Made by a program: the position numbers and the translations under genes. A stretch of 64,000 bases of DNA from Bacillus inaquosorum KCTC 13429 (lineage in GTDB: Bacteria; Bacillota; Bacilli; Bacillales; Bacillaceae). Location of the stretch: the NCBI RefSeq assembly GCF_000332645.1, contig NZ_AMXN01000006.1:208953-272952 (forward strand), written 5' to 3'. The notes under the pieces were generated by a model. It saw only the letters and a program-made list of their open reading frames with translations, did no database searches and had not been told where the DNA came from. Of this stretch, positions 34,236 through 42,046 are shown piece by piece (the stretch's first letter is position 1; each line of letters opens with the position of its first letter).

Positions 34236-34252
34236 ATAATGAGGAGGGGAAG

Positions 34253-34714
34253 ATGTTGAATGAACAAAAGCTATGTCAGGCGATAAACCTGTTTGTAGAA
34301 GTATTACTTGAAGGGACAGAGTTTGTGCATCGTGAAATCAATCAGGATGTCTTCAAGCATATCTCAAGGGAACAGGCGGACCTGTTAAAAATTTTAAAAG
34401 TCAAGGGCCCAACCTCTCCCGGCAGCCTGGCCATGTATCAAAATGTACATAAGAGCGCGATTTCGAACAGACTGAAAAAGCTGCTCGATAAGGGATTAGT
34501 TGAATGGGATGACTGTCCGGCCAAGAGTGATAAGCGCTCTAAGCTAATTAACATCACAACCAGCGGTGAAACCATACTAGAAGAATTAGATTCAGCCATC
34601 TTTAACGCTCTCAAAGGGCTGATCGATGATATAGATGAGGAACACTTAAATTCCATCATAGAGATATTCACCATTCTAAAAAGCAAATTTAAAGGAGGAG
34701 ATCCTGCCGAATGA
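34253..34714 (+). CDS. ydgG: MarR-family repressor YdgG
   Basis: 153 residues from the ATG at 34253, which follows GAGGAGGGG; the frame open upstream crosses the operators and is not coding. The winged helix includes LKILKVKGPTSPGSLAMYQN and SAISNRLKKLLDKGLVEWDD. It overlaps ydgH by 4 nt (ATGA) and probably represses the ydgGH operon through the twin operators. The inducer is unknown. Confidence 0.82.
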   Translation: MLNEQKLCQAINLFVEVLLEGTEFVHREINQDVFKHISREQADLLKILKVKGPTSPGSLAMYQNVHKSAISNRLKKLLDKGLVEWDDCPAKSDKRSKLINITTSGETILEELDSAIFNALKGLIDDIDEEHLNSIIEIFTILKSKFKGGDPAE

Positions 34715-37368
34715 GAGCAATCATCAAATTCAAGTGGGCAATTGCAGCCGTTATATTAGCACTTACCGTCGCATTGAGTTTGTTTTCTCCGAACTTAACG
34801 GAGCTGGCCAATCAAAAGGGGCAGGCCCAGCTTCCCGCTGATGCCGTTTCAGAAAGAGCAAACGCCATTTTAAAACAAGCGGGAGAAGACAATAATTCGA
34901 TCAGTGTTGTCTTTACATTAGACCACGCTTTGAAGAAAGAAACAGAGGACCAGCTCCGCACAATGGTCGATAAAATCAAAAAGATCGACGGTGTAGAAGA
35001 GGTAACGTCTCCTTTGACAGCTGAAAAAGAAGTCAAAGACCAATTAATTTCAAAAGATAAGAAAACCGTCCTCATTCCTGTCACGATTACAGGTTCTGAT
35101 AAAAAGGCGGAAAAAATCGCGGATGACATTTATAAAATCGTTCCTGATGATTTGACCGCATATATTACGGGAGCTTCTCTCATCAATCAGGATTTCGCTC
35201 ACAGCTCAGAGGAAGGGCTCAAGAAAACGGAAGTAATCACCGTCTGCTTGATCATCGGTTTACTGCTGATCGTGTTCCGATCTGTTGTGACGCCTTTTAT
35301 CCCGATTGTGATTGTCGGTTTCTCTTATCTGATCAGTCAATCCATTTTGGGGATCCTTGTGTACAATGTTGATTTTCCTATCTCAACGTTTACGCAAACC
35401 TTCTTAGTCGCCATCCTGTTCGGTATCGGGACAGATTACTGCATTCTGCTTCTTACCCGATTCCGTGAAGAATTGGCAAACGGTCATGACAAAAAAGAAG
35501 CGGCGTTTATCGCTTACCGTACAGGAGGAAAAACCTTATTTATCAGCGGATTTGCGGTATTGATCGGATTTTCCGCCTTAGGATTTGCGAAGTTTGCGAT
35601 TTTCCAATCCGCAGTAGGAGTCGCAGTCGGTGTTGGAATCTTAATGATCATCCTCTACACACTGCTGCCATTATTTATGGTGACGCTGGGTGAAAAATTA
35701 TTCTGGCCTTCTAAGAAAGTGCTGTCTCACAGTGACAATAAATTATGGGCGTTTCTCGGGAGACATTCCGTTGTGCGTCCGTTTCTGTTCATTGTCATCA
35801 CGATAGTTATCACGCTTCCGTTCATTCTGACCTATGATGACCAGATTTCATTTGATTCGACTGCGGAAATCAGCAGCGATTATAAATCAATCAAAGCTCT
35901 CAAGGCCATCAAGGACGGATTCGGTGAAGGGAAAGCGTTCCCGATCAATGTTGTCGTGAAAGGAGACAAAGATCTCACAACAGCTGATACAATCCCTTAT
36001 CTCGGAAATATCAGCAAAGCGATTGAGAAAGTCGATCATGTTGACTCTGTCATGACCATCACGCAGCCGACTGGTGAAAAAATCAAAGATTTATATATTG
36101 ATAAACAGCTAGGCTCGGTTTCAGACGGGCTCGATAAGACGGTAAAAGGAATTGCCGATGTCCAAAGCGGTTTAACGGATATAGAAAACGGACTCAATCA
36201 AATGGCGGGGCAAACCGGCTCAGCCTCAAATAGCAGCTCCGGCGGTTCACTGGGCGATGCGGCAGACGGCTTAGGCAAAATCAATCAGCAGCTGCAGCTA
36301 GTGGGCAAACAGATTTCCCAAACCGGCAATACCGCACAGACCGTACAGCAGCTTACGGCAATCAGCGGACAGCTTGGTCAGATTCAAATCGGCCTTGAAC
36401 AAGCAAACCAGCAGCTCTCAGGCCAGCAGGCACAAGCAGGAACGCTGGTGGAAAGCCTGAAGAAGCTTGCCGAAGGTGTGAAGAGCGCAAATGATGGCCT
36501 GACGAAAATCACTGACGGCATAACAGCTTCCAGTGATATGTTAGAGGATATGAGTAAAAGCTCAGCCGTAAGGGATACAGGGATATTCATTCCTGATCAA
36601 GTGATGAAAGATAAAGACTTTAAGAAGTCAATTGACCAATATTCCTTTGCAGACGGCAAAGGCGTGCAATTAAGCGTCGTCTTGGATTCCAATCCTTATT
36701 CAGAACAAGCCATTACGACAATAAATCAAATCAAAAAAGCTGTAGCAAACGAAGTTGACGGCACTTCTCTCGAGGATGTACAGATTGTATACGGCGGGGT
36801 CACGAGTATGAATGCGGACTTAAAAGAGCTGTCCACAACGGACTTCTCCAGAACAATGGTGATCATGATTATTGGCCTGTTTATTGTGTTAACCATTTTG
36901 TTCCGCTCAATGATTATGCCGATCTATATGATCGCGTCACTGCTGCTCACGTACTATACGTCGATATCCATAACAGAATTGATTTTTGTAAACGGCTTAG
37001 GAAACGCCGGCGTCAGCTGGGCAGTACCGTTCTTCAGCTTTGTCATCTTGATCGCGTTAGGGGTAGATTATTCGATCTTCTTGCTGGACCGATTTAAGGA
37101 AGAGGTGCATATGGGCATTGAGCAAGGTGTTATCAGATCAATGAGCAAAATGGGATCCGTCATTATTACAGCGGCCATTATTTTGGCTGGAACGTTCGCG
37201 GCGATGATGCCTTCAGGCGTCAATACGCTGATGCAGGTGGCAAGTGTCATCATTATCGGGCTCTTGCTTTACGGTCTTGTCATCCTTCCGCTCTTCATTC
37301 CGGCAATCATCGCGACCTTTGGCGAAGGCAACTGGTGGCCGTTCGGCAGGAAGAAAACAAAAGAATAA
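34711..37368 (+). CDS. ydgH: MMPL/RND-superfamily exporter YdgH
   Basis: 885 residues, two MMPL halves. The first membrane domain contains GIGTDYCILLLTRFREEL and the second ALGVDYSIFLLDRFKEEV, both with the conserved Asp-Tyr of proton coupling. The second extracytoplasmic loop (~470-620) is a long coiled, Gln/Ser/Gly-rich heptad region (for example KINQQLQLVGKQISQTGNTA), as in Pip/YhgE-like proteins. It is translated with the MarR gene ydgG. The substrate is unknown. Confidence 0.85.
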   Translation: MRAIIKFKWAIAAVILALTVALSLFSPNLTELANQKGQAQLPADAVSERANAILKQAGEDNNSISVVFTLDHALKKETEDQLRTMVDKIKKIDGVEEVTSPLTAEKEVKDQLISKDKKTVLIPVTITGSDKKAEKIADDIYKIVPDDLTAYITGASLINQDFAHSSEEGLKKTEVITVCLIIGLLLIVFRSVVTPFIPIVIVGFSYLISQSILGILVYNVDFPISTFTQTFLVAILFGIGTDYCILLLTRFREELANGHDKKEAAFIAYRTGGKTLFISGFAVLIGFSALGFAKFAIFQSAVGVAVGVGILMIILYTLLPLFMVTLGEKLFWPSKKVLSHSDNKLWAFLGRHSVVRPFLFIVITIVITLPFILTYDDQISFDSTAEISSDYKSIKALKAIKDGFGEGKAFPINVVVKGDKDLTTADTIPYLGNISKAIEKVDHVDSVMTITQPTGEKIKDLYIDKQLGSVSDGLDKTVKGIADVQSGLTDIENGLNQMAGQTGSASNSSSGGSLGDAADGLGKINQQLQLVGKQISQTGNTAQTVQQLTAISGQLGQIQIGLEQANQQLSGQQAQAGTLVESLKKLAEGVKSANDGLTKITDGITASSDMLEDMSKSSAVRDTGIFIPDQVMKDKDFKKSIDQYSFADGKGVQLSVVLDSNPYSEQAITTINQIKKAVANEVDGTSLEDVQIVYGGVTSMNADLKELSTTDFSRTMVIMIIGLFIVLTILFRSMIMPIYMIASLLLTYYTSISITELIFVNGLGNAGVSWAVPFFSFVILIALGVDYSIFLLDRFKEEVHMGIEQGVIRSMSKMGSVIITAAIILAGTFAAMMPSGVNTLMQVASVIIIGLLLYGLVILPLFIPAIIATFGEGNWWPFGRKKTKE

Positions 37369-37373
37369 CCAAG

Positions 37374-37408
37374 AGAAGAGTGATGAATAGTTCATCACTC
37401 TTTTTTTA
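37374..37408 (+). terminator. Terminator of ydgGH
   Basis: GAGTGATGAA / TTCATCACTC with a 3-base loop and seven T. Confidence 0.88.
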
Positions 37409-37410
37409 TG

Positions 37411-37460
37411 ACAAATGACAAAAATGAATATTTGTCATTTGTTTGCGGTTTTGCTAAGAT
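37411..37460 (+). promoter_or_regulatory. Promoter with 12-bp-arm inverted repeat before the TetR-SDR pair
   Basis: ACAAATGACAAA (37411-37422) and TTTGTCATTTGT (37431-37442) are perfect arms around 8 bp. The right arm contains TTGTCA (37432-37437), which pairs with TAAGAT (37455-37460) at 17 bp as a promoter. Repressor binding would block the -35 region. Confidence 0.65.
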
Positions 37461-37472
37461 GTCCTCAAGGAG

Positions 37473-38108
37473 GTGTCTCATGCGGCCCTGAAAAGCCGCA
37501 GCACTATGAACAGATCTTCAGATGGTGACGTGTTAACCAAAAAACAAATACTGATAGCGACAGAAGAAACACTAAGGCGTTTTGGTGTCGCCAAAACATC
37601 AATCACAGATGTAGCGAAAGCATTACATGTAAGCCATGGAACGATCTACCGCCATTTCAAAAGCAAAAAAGAGATTCTGGAAGCGGCGACTGAAATGTGG
37701 CTGAATGAAAAGATCAGCGTGCCTCTTACCGCTGTATATGAGGATTCTTCTCTAAATGGCGCTGCGCATGTAAAAGCTTATATCAAGAAATTGTTTGATC
37801 TAAAGCGGTATTATGCTTCAGAAGATGAAGAATTATTTGCCATGTATGCGAAAGTAACGGGTGAATGCTCTGAGCTGGTCAACAAAAGCATTGTTCATAT
37901 GGTCAAGCAATTGAGTGTTCTTTTGAATGACTGTGACACGAAATCAAATGATCATGAGGAACTGGCACGAGGCATTTTTTACGCTACAGAACGTTTTCAT
38001 CATCCCGCTCATGCGTACGAGTGGAAAAAAGATACGATTGAAGAGGAATTTGAAAGTGTTTGGTCATTGCTTGAAAATGGTTTTTTAGCTTTCACGAAAA
38101 AATCGTAA
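37473..38108 (+). CDS. TetR-family regulator, start site uncertain
   Basis: Up to 211 residues. The HTH is QILIATEETLRRFGVAKTSI, then KALHVSHGTIYRHFKSKKEI, with a helical effector domain and a YsiA-like C-terminal region. GTG at 37473 overlaps the strong AAGGAGG, whereas the best-spaced ATG (37480) opens only a Met-Arg-Pro-stop frame. A hairpin (GCGGC / GCCGC, 37482-37499) follows, and ATG 37506 is in frame with TetR. The start may therefore be 37506 and subject to translational control. The SDR gene follows closely. Confidence 0.75.
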   Translation: MSHAALKSRSTMNRSSDGDVLTKKQILIATEETLRRFGVAKTSITDVAKALHVSHGTIYRHFKSKKEILEAATEMWLNEKISVPLTAVYEDSSLNGAAHVKAYIKKLFDLKRYYASEDEELFAMYAKVTGECSELVNKSIVHMVKQLSVLLNDCDTKSNDHEELARGIFYATERFHHPAHAYEWKKDTIEEEFESVWSLLENGFLAFTKKS

Positions 38109-38128
38109 TCAATCGGAGGGTGACATAC

Positions 38129-38869
38129 ATGGAACCGGTAAAAGGAAAAACAGCGATTGTAACTGGAGCTTCAAGGGGAATCGGTCGTGCAATTGCCGAA
38201 CAGCTGGCTGATCTCGGCATCAAAGTAGCAGTCAATTATTCAAGCAGCCCGGAAAAAGCGGAAGAGGTTGTGGAAGGCATCAAGAAAAAGGGCGGAGAAG
38301 CTGTAGCCATCCAAGCCGATCTCAGCCGGGTAGCCGGCGTCGAGTCGTTATTTACAAAAACCATCGAGGCCTTTGGAAAAGTAGATATTCTCATCAACAA
38401 TGCGGGTGTCAATATTTATCAGCCAATCGAAAAAGTAACAGAGGAAGACTTCGACAAGCAGTTTAATCTCAATGTAAAAGGAACGTTTTTCGCCTGCCAG
38501 CAAGCGATGAAATACATGGAGGAGAAGGGGAGAATCATCAACTTCTCGACATCCGTCGTCGGTCAAATGTTTCCGACGTACAGCGTGTATGCGGGAACAA
38601 AAGGTGCGGTTGAGCAATTCACCCGCCAGCTTGCAAAAGAATTAGCAGTAAAGCAAATCACCATTAACGCGGTTGCGCCGGGGCCGGTGAACACTGAGCT
38701 GTTCACTGTAGGTAAAACCGAGCAGCAAATTGAAGGTTTGAAAAAGACCATCGCACTCGGCCGTATTGGTGAACCCGAAGATATTGCAAATGTCATCGAG
38801 TTCCTTGTAAGTGAAAAATCACAATGGATCACAGGCCAGACGATCCGCGTGAACGGCGGCTTTATTTAA
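38129..38869 (+). CDS. Short-chain dehydrogenase/reductase
   Basis: 246 residues, classical SDR: TGASRGIGRAIAEQL (NADP-type cofactor loop), NNAGVN, catalytic Ser in INFSTSVVGQM, the YxxxK motif in YSVYAGTKGA and the C-terminal GQTIRVNGGF. ATG 38129 follows ATCGGAGGG at about 9 nt. The nearest relatives are 3-oxoacyl-ACP reductase-like and glucose dehydrogenase-like enzymes. It is co-transcribed with the TetR gene, so it likely acts on the inducer or a related carbonyl compound (inference). Confidence 0.8.
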   Translation: MEPVKGKTAIVTGASRGIGRAIAEQLADLGIKVAVNYSSSPEKAEEVVEGIKKKGGEAVAIQADLSRVAGVESLFTKTIEAFGKVDILINNAGVNIYQPIEKVTEEDFDKQFNLNVKGTFFACQQAMKYMEEKGRIINFSTSVVGQMFPTYSVYAGTKGAVEQFTRQLAKELAVKQITINAVAPGPVNTELFTVGKTEQQIEGLKKTIALGRIGEPEDIANVIEFLVSEKSQWITGQTIRVNGGFI

Positions 38870-38870
38870 A

Positions 38871-38908
38871 ACAAAGAGCCCGGAAAATATTCCTGGGCTC
38901 TTTGTTTT
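38871..38908. terminator. Convergent terminator between the SDR gene and ydgI
   Basis: ACAAAGAGCCCGG / CTGGGCTCTTTGT stem with T/A runs on both sides. Confidence 0.85.
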
Positions 38909-39536
38909 ATTTCCATTCTGCAATTGTATCAATCGGCAGACGGTAGGAAGCATAGCCTTCGTCTGCTGCTTTTCCGATAGAAAGAAGCATAACCGGTACA
39001 TAACGTTCTTTATCTAATCCAAAGGTTTCCGCGATGTTTTCTTTATCGTATCCGCCGATCGGGTTTGTATCGTAGCCGTGTGCGCGTGCAGTCAGCATTA
39101 GCTGCATCGAAACGAGGCCTCCGTCAATCAGGATCGTTTCGCGGTTCACCTGTGCAGGAAGCTTTTCAAAATGAGCGGTCAGCGCAGCGATTTGTCTGTC
39201 TTTGACCTCCTGCGGCATGTAACCGAGTTCCACAGCTTTTGAATAGATTTCTTCTAAGTAGTCTGCATTGTTCATGTCTGCAAACACAGCAATGACAGCA
39301 GATGATGTTGTGACTTGTGTTTGGTTAAAGCTTGCAAGCGGTGCGAGCTTTTCTTTTCCTTCCGGGCTGTCAATGACGAGAAAACGCCATGGCTGCGCGT
39401 TAACAGAAGATGGCGCAGTTGTTGCTTCCTCTAAGATTTCTGTCATCTCTTCTTTAGTGATTTTTACTGTCGGATCATAGTTGCGAATGGAACGGCGTCC
39501 TTTCATAATCTCCATAAAATCATTTGTTTTGATCAT
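38907..39536 (-). CDS. ydgI: Nitroreductase-family oxidoreductase YdgI
   Basis: 209 residues, FMN nitroreductase fold: KGRRSIRNYDPTVKITKEEM at the N-terminus, ATTAPSSVNAQPWRFLV (FMN site) and ARAHGYDTNPIGGYDKE near the C-terminus. It should reduce nitro compounds, quinones or related electrophiles with NAD(P)H. It follows the MarR gene ydgJ by 15 nt and should share its control. Confidence 0.85.
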   Translation of the reverse strand: MIKTNDFMEIMKGRRSIRNYDPTVKITKEEMTEILEEATTAPSSVNAQPWRFLVIDSPEGKEKLAPLASFNQTQVTTSSAVIAVFADMNNADYLEEIYSKAVELGYMPQEVKDRQIAALTAHFEKLPAQVNRETILIDGGLVSMQLMLTARAHGYDTNPIGGYDKENIAETFGLDKERYVPVMLLSIGKAADEGYASYRLPIDTIAEWK

Positions 39537-39551
39537 GTTGATACACTCCTC

Positions 39552-39986
39552 TTATGCTTCAATATTGTCTATGTTGTTCCGCATGCGCGCCAGCACATCA
39601 ATGAGCAGGCAGCGCTCTTCTGTACTTACATTTGCGAGCATTTCCTTCATGAAACGCTCCTTTTCTTTCTTAGAAGACTCGATTCGCTCTCTTCCTTGGT
39701 CTGTTAACCGAACAAGGGTGATGCGATTGTCCTCAGGCTTGCGCCGTCTTGATACCATGCCTTTGGCTTCCAGCTGTTTTAGGTGTCTAGTGACGGCTGC
39801 GCTATCTATATTTACTTTCTTTTGAAGGTCGCTTTGACTGATCTCATCTGCATGATAAAGCAATGTCAGCAATTCCAAACGAGATTGGCTGATGCCCGTG
39901 CATGCCTCGAACTTCATGCCAATCACCTTGTTCACGCCTTGCAGCTGATATAAAATCTCGGCTTCCTCTGAACAAAATGATGCCAA
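39552..39986 (-). CDS. ydgJ: MarR-family repressor YdgJ
   Basis: 144 residues with a MarR winged helix (DEISQSDLQKKVNIDSAAVT, then RHLKQLEAKGMVSRRRKPED). TTG at 39986 is the likeliest start, preceded by AAGAAGGG. Cys residues near the N-terminus (FCSEE) and in FEACTG could sense oxidants. Two palindromes at 40020-40047 are candidate operators, and the nitroreductase gene ydgI is the downstream target. Confidence 0.8.
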   Translation of the reverse strand: MASFCSEEAEILYQLQGVNKVIGMKFEACTGISQSRLELLTLLYHADEISQSDLQKKVNIDSAAVTRHLKQLEAKGMVSRRRKPEDNRITLVRLTDQGRERIESSKKEKERFMKEMLANVSTEERCLLIDVLARMRNNIDNIEA

Positions 39987-40019
39987 AACTCATCCCTTCT
40001 TTCTTGTCAAAACTATTAA

Positions 40020-40047
40020 TTGATACATCAATGATTGACACGTCAAT
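40020..40047. promoter_or_regulatory. Twin palindromes before ydgJ
   Basis: TTGATACATCAA (40020-40031) and ATTGACACGTCAAT (40034-40047) are palindromes of the same TTGAY-N2-RTCAA type, 15 bp centre to centre. Their place just upstream of the MarR gene suggests autoregulation. Confidence 0.6.
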
Positions 40048-40087
40048 TAATATACAACGAATGCTTTCATCTTGCAAGCCATTTGCA

Positions 40088-40125
40088 CATATGAAAAACC
40101 TCCCAGCGATTTAAGCTGAGAGGTT
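40088..40125 (-). terminator. Terminator after the XRE-cupin gene
   Basis: On the minus strand AACCTCTCAGC / GCTGGGAGGTT with a 7-base loop, followed by TTTTC. Confidence 0.7.
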
Positions 40126-40130
40126 GTTTG

Positions 40131-40688
40131 TCACCCTTGCGGCTCAGGATAAGACATCAGCAGAAAAAAACTGGCCGTTTCTTCAGATGAATTGATGTAG
40201 CTGTGCGGGGTTGACCCTGTAAACTGCAAGGCGTCTCCGGAAGCGAGCATATGCTCCTGACCCTGCAGAATGACTGTTAATTCGCCTTCTTTAATTAAAA
40301 TATATTCTTCTCCTAAATGTGTTTTTGCTTCATGTATACATCCAGGTTTCAGATCCACAACGTAAATTTCAAACTTTGTTTCAGGATTGTAAGGGAAAAA
40401 AGGGTAGACGCTGTAGTTTTCTTCATTATCTGTAACAGGTTCGATATCCTGCAGGTTGATTTTTCTAACTTTTGGTTTGTCTTCTTTTAGAAATACAGAA
40501 AAGGATACTTGAAGCCCGTTTGCGATCTTCCATAGCGTGGTGACAGTCGGGGTTGATTTCCCTTTTTCGATTTGTCCGAGCATCGCTTTGCTGACACCCG
40601 TTAATTCAGAAACTTGATCAAGGGTCAGGTTTCTGTTTTTTCTAAGTTTGACTAGATTCATTGCGATAATGGCTTGGATATCATCCAT
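40131..40688 (-). CDS. XRE-type regulator with C-terminal cupin domain
   Basis: 185 residues. The lambda-repressor-like HTH is NLTLDQVSELTGVSKAMLGQ with IEKGKSTPTVTTLWKIANGL. The C-terminal cupin barrel (~100-180) holds HLGEEYILIKEGELTVILQG and SGDALQFTGSTPHSYIN. Such proteins sense a small ligand in the cupin pocket. It is divergent from azlCD and probably regulates that branched-chain amino acid exporter. Confidence 0.8.
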   Translation of the reverse strand: MDDIQAIIAMNLVKLRKNRNLTLDQVSELTGVSKAMLGQIEKGKSTPTVTTLWKIANGLQVSFSVFLKEDKPKVRKINLQDIEPVTDNEENYSVYPFFPYNPETKFEIYVVDLKPGCIHEAKTHLGEEYILIKEGELTVILQGQEHMLASGDALQFTGSTPHSYINSSEETASFFLLMSYPEPQG

Positions 40689-40719
40689 ACATGTATCTCC
40701 TTACGTCCATATTCGCTTT

Positions 40720-40790
40720 ATTATAACATATGGAAGTCTGTTATCACATTCTATTGTCAGTTATAACATACGTGTGTATAATATGTTAGA
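40720..40790 (+). promoter_or_regulatory. azlCD promoter and TATAACATA repeats
   Basis: TTGTCA (40754-40759) and TATAAT (40777-40782) are 17 bp apart and drive azlCD. TATAACATA occurs twice in the same orientation in the divergent interval, around 40722 and 40762, and a related TATAATATG overlaps the -10. These are candidate sites for the XRE-cupin regulator. Confidence 0.5.
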
Positions 40791-40806
40791 CGAGGAGGAG
40801 AACAGA

Positions 40807-41532
40807 ATGATATCTGAAAAAGAAATGACTCATGCAAAAACTGACGAGCCAACATTCCTGCAGGGATTTCAAGATTGTGTTCCGACGCTGGTCGGTTACA
40901 TCAGTGTAGGCTTGGCTCTCGGAATCGTGGGGGTTGCGTCGCATTTAAGCGTAATGGAAATTGTGTTAATGTCAGGATTGGTTTTTGCAGGCGGCGCCCA
41001 GTTCATTATGTGTGCGTTGTTAGCGGCGAACAGCCCAATGTCAGCCATTATTCTGACAACGTTTATTGTGAATTTGCGGAATTTTCTACTAAGTGCCGCG
41101 CTTGCTCCTCATTTTTCAAAGTATTCACTGGCGAAAAATGTAGGGATCGGCATGATGGTAACAGATGAATCGTTCGGTGTTGCTTCAAATAAGATTGTTA
41201 AAAAAGAGCCGATTAACGACCGCTGGATGTTCGGTTTAAATCTTACTGCGTATGCATGCTGGGTGCTTTCCTGTGTGGCAGGTGCTGTTTTTGGCAAGTG
41301 GATTACCGATCCGGAATCGTTCGGACTTGATTTTGCGGTGACGGCTATGTTTTTAGCGCTGCTGGTTCTTCAACTGGAACATGTTGTGCCGGCGAAGCTT
41401 AAACATTATGTATCTCTTATTATCTATATGGTGATTGCCATGGTTGTTTTTTCTTTCTTTATGCCGTCTCATCTTGCTGTCATCATATCAACGGTCATCG
41501 TAGCAACAATCGGGGTGGTGACTGATAAATGA
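40807..41532 (+). CDS. azlC: AzlC-type large subunit of branched-chain amino acid exporter
   Basis: 241 residues from the ATG at 40807, preceded by GAGGAGG; the longer frame runs back through the promoter. It has five or six membrane helices with AzlC/YgaZ features: FQDCVPTLVGYISVGLALGI, GGAQFIMCALL and TTFIVNLRNFLLSAALAPHF. It exports branched-chain amino acids together with AzlD. The azlD gene overlaps its stop by 4 nt. The symbol denotes the family; strain 168 carries its azlCD elsewhere. Confidence 0.8.
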   Translation: MISEKEMTHAKTDEPTFLQGFQDCVPTLVGYISVGLALGIVGVASHLSVMEIVLMSGLVFAGGAQFIMCALLAANSPMSAIILTTFIVNLRNFLLSAALAPHFSKYSLAKNVGIGMMVTDESFGVASNKIVKKEPINDRWMFGLNLTAYACWVLSCVAGAVFGKWITDPESFGLDFAVTAMFLALLVLQLEHVVPAKLKHYVSLIIYMVIAMVVFSFFMPSHLAVIISTVIVATIGVVTDK

Positions 41533-41852
41533 GTGTCAATACATACATCTTGATGGTGATTATCGGCTGTGCGCTGGTCACGATGATTCCCCGCGTCATT
41601 CCCTTTTTAGTTGTTCGGAGTATCACTTTGCCGGAGCCCGTCCTCAAGTGGCTATCCTATGTACCGGTGTGTATATTGACAGCACTTGTCGTAAAGGATT
41701 GTATGATTCAGTCAAATGATTCTCTTCAATTGAATTGGCCTGTAGCCGTCATCCTGATCCCGACTCTCTTGATTGCGATGAAAACGAAAAGTTTATCCAT
41801 TACTGTGATCAGCGGTGTTCTTCTTATGGCGGGTTTGCGGTTATGGGCATAG
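41529..41852 (+). CDS. azlD: AzlD-type small subunit of branched-chain amino acid exporter
   Basis: 107 residues with four membrane helices. Family features are MIPRVIPFLVVRSITLPEPV and LKWLSYVPVCILTALVVKD. It overlaps azlC (ATGA), so the subunits are made together. It forms the exporter with AzlC in the cell membrane and ends at a terminator. Confidence 0.8.
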   Translation: MSVNTYILMVIIGCALVTMIPRVIPFLVVRSITLPEPVLKWLSYVPVCILTALVVKDCMIQSNDSLQLNWPVAVILIPTLLIAMKTKSLSITVISGVLLMAGLRLWA

Positions 41853-41873
41853 AACAGAGCTATATCGGAACTC

Positions 41874-41905
41874 AAAAGATCAGGGCAGCAGATCCTGATC
41901 TTTTT
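41874..41905 (+). terminator. Terminator of azlCD
   Basis: AAAAGATCAGG / CCTGATCTTTTT with a 9-base loop. Confidence 0.8.
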
Positions 41906-42046
41906 GTGTCTTTCGTTCAAGCTTTAAGCGGCTTTCACAGACTGAAAGTTATGATACAATATACAAATGTTTTACAGCTTCAATCCATCGTTGGAGTTGA
42001 CATCCATTTTATATAAGGGACTAGGTTGAAGGGAAGGTTTGATAAC

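Noticed and set aside
34202..34252. N-terminal extension of ydgG
   Set aside because: It would start inside the promoter and run through an operator; ATG 34253 has an excellent ribosome-binding site.
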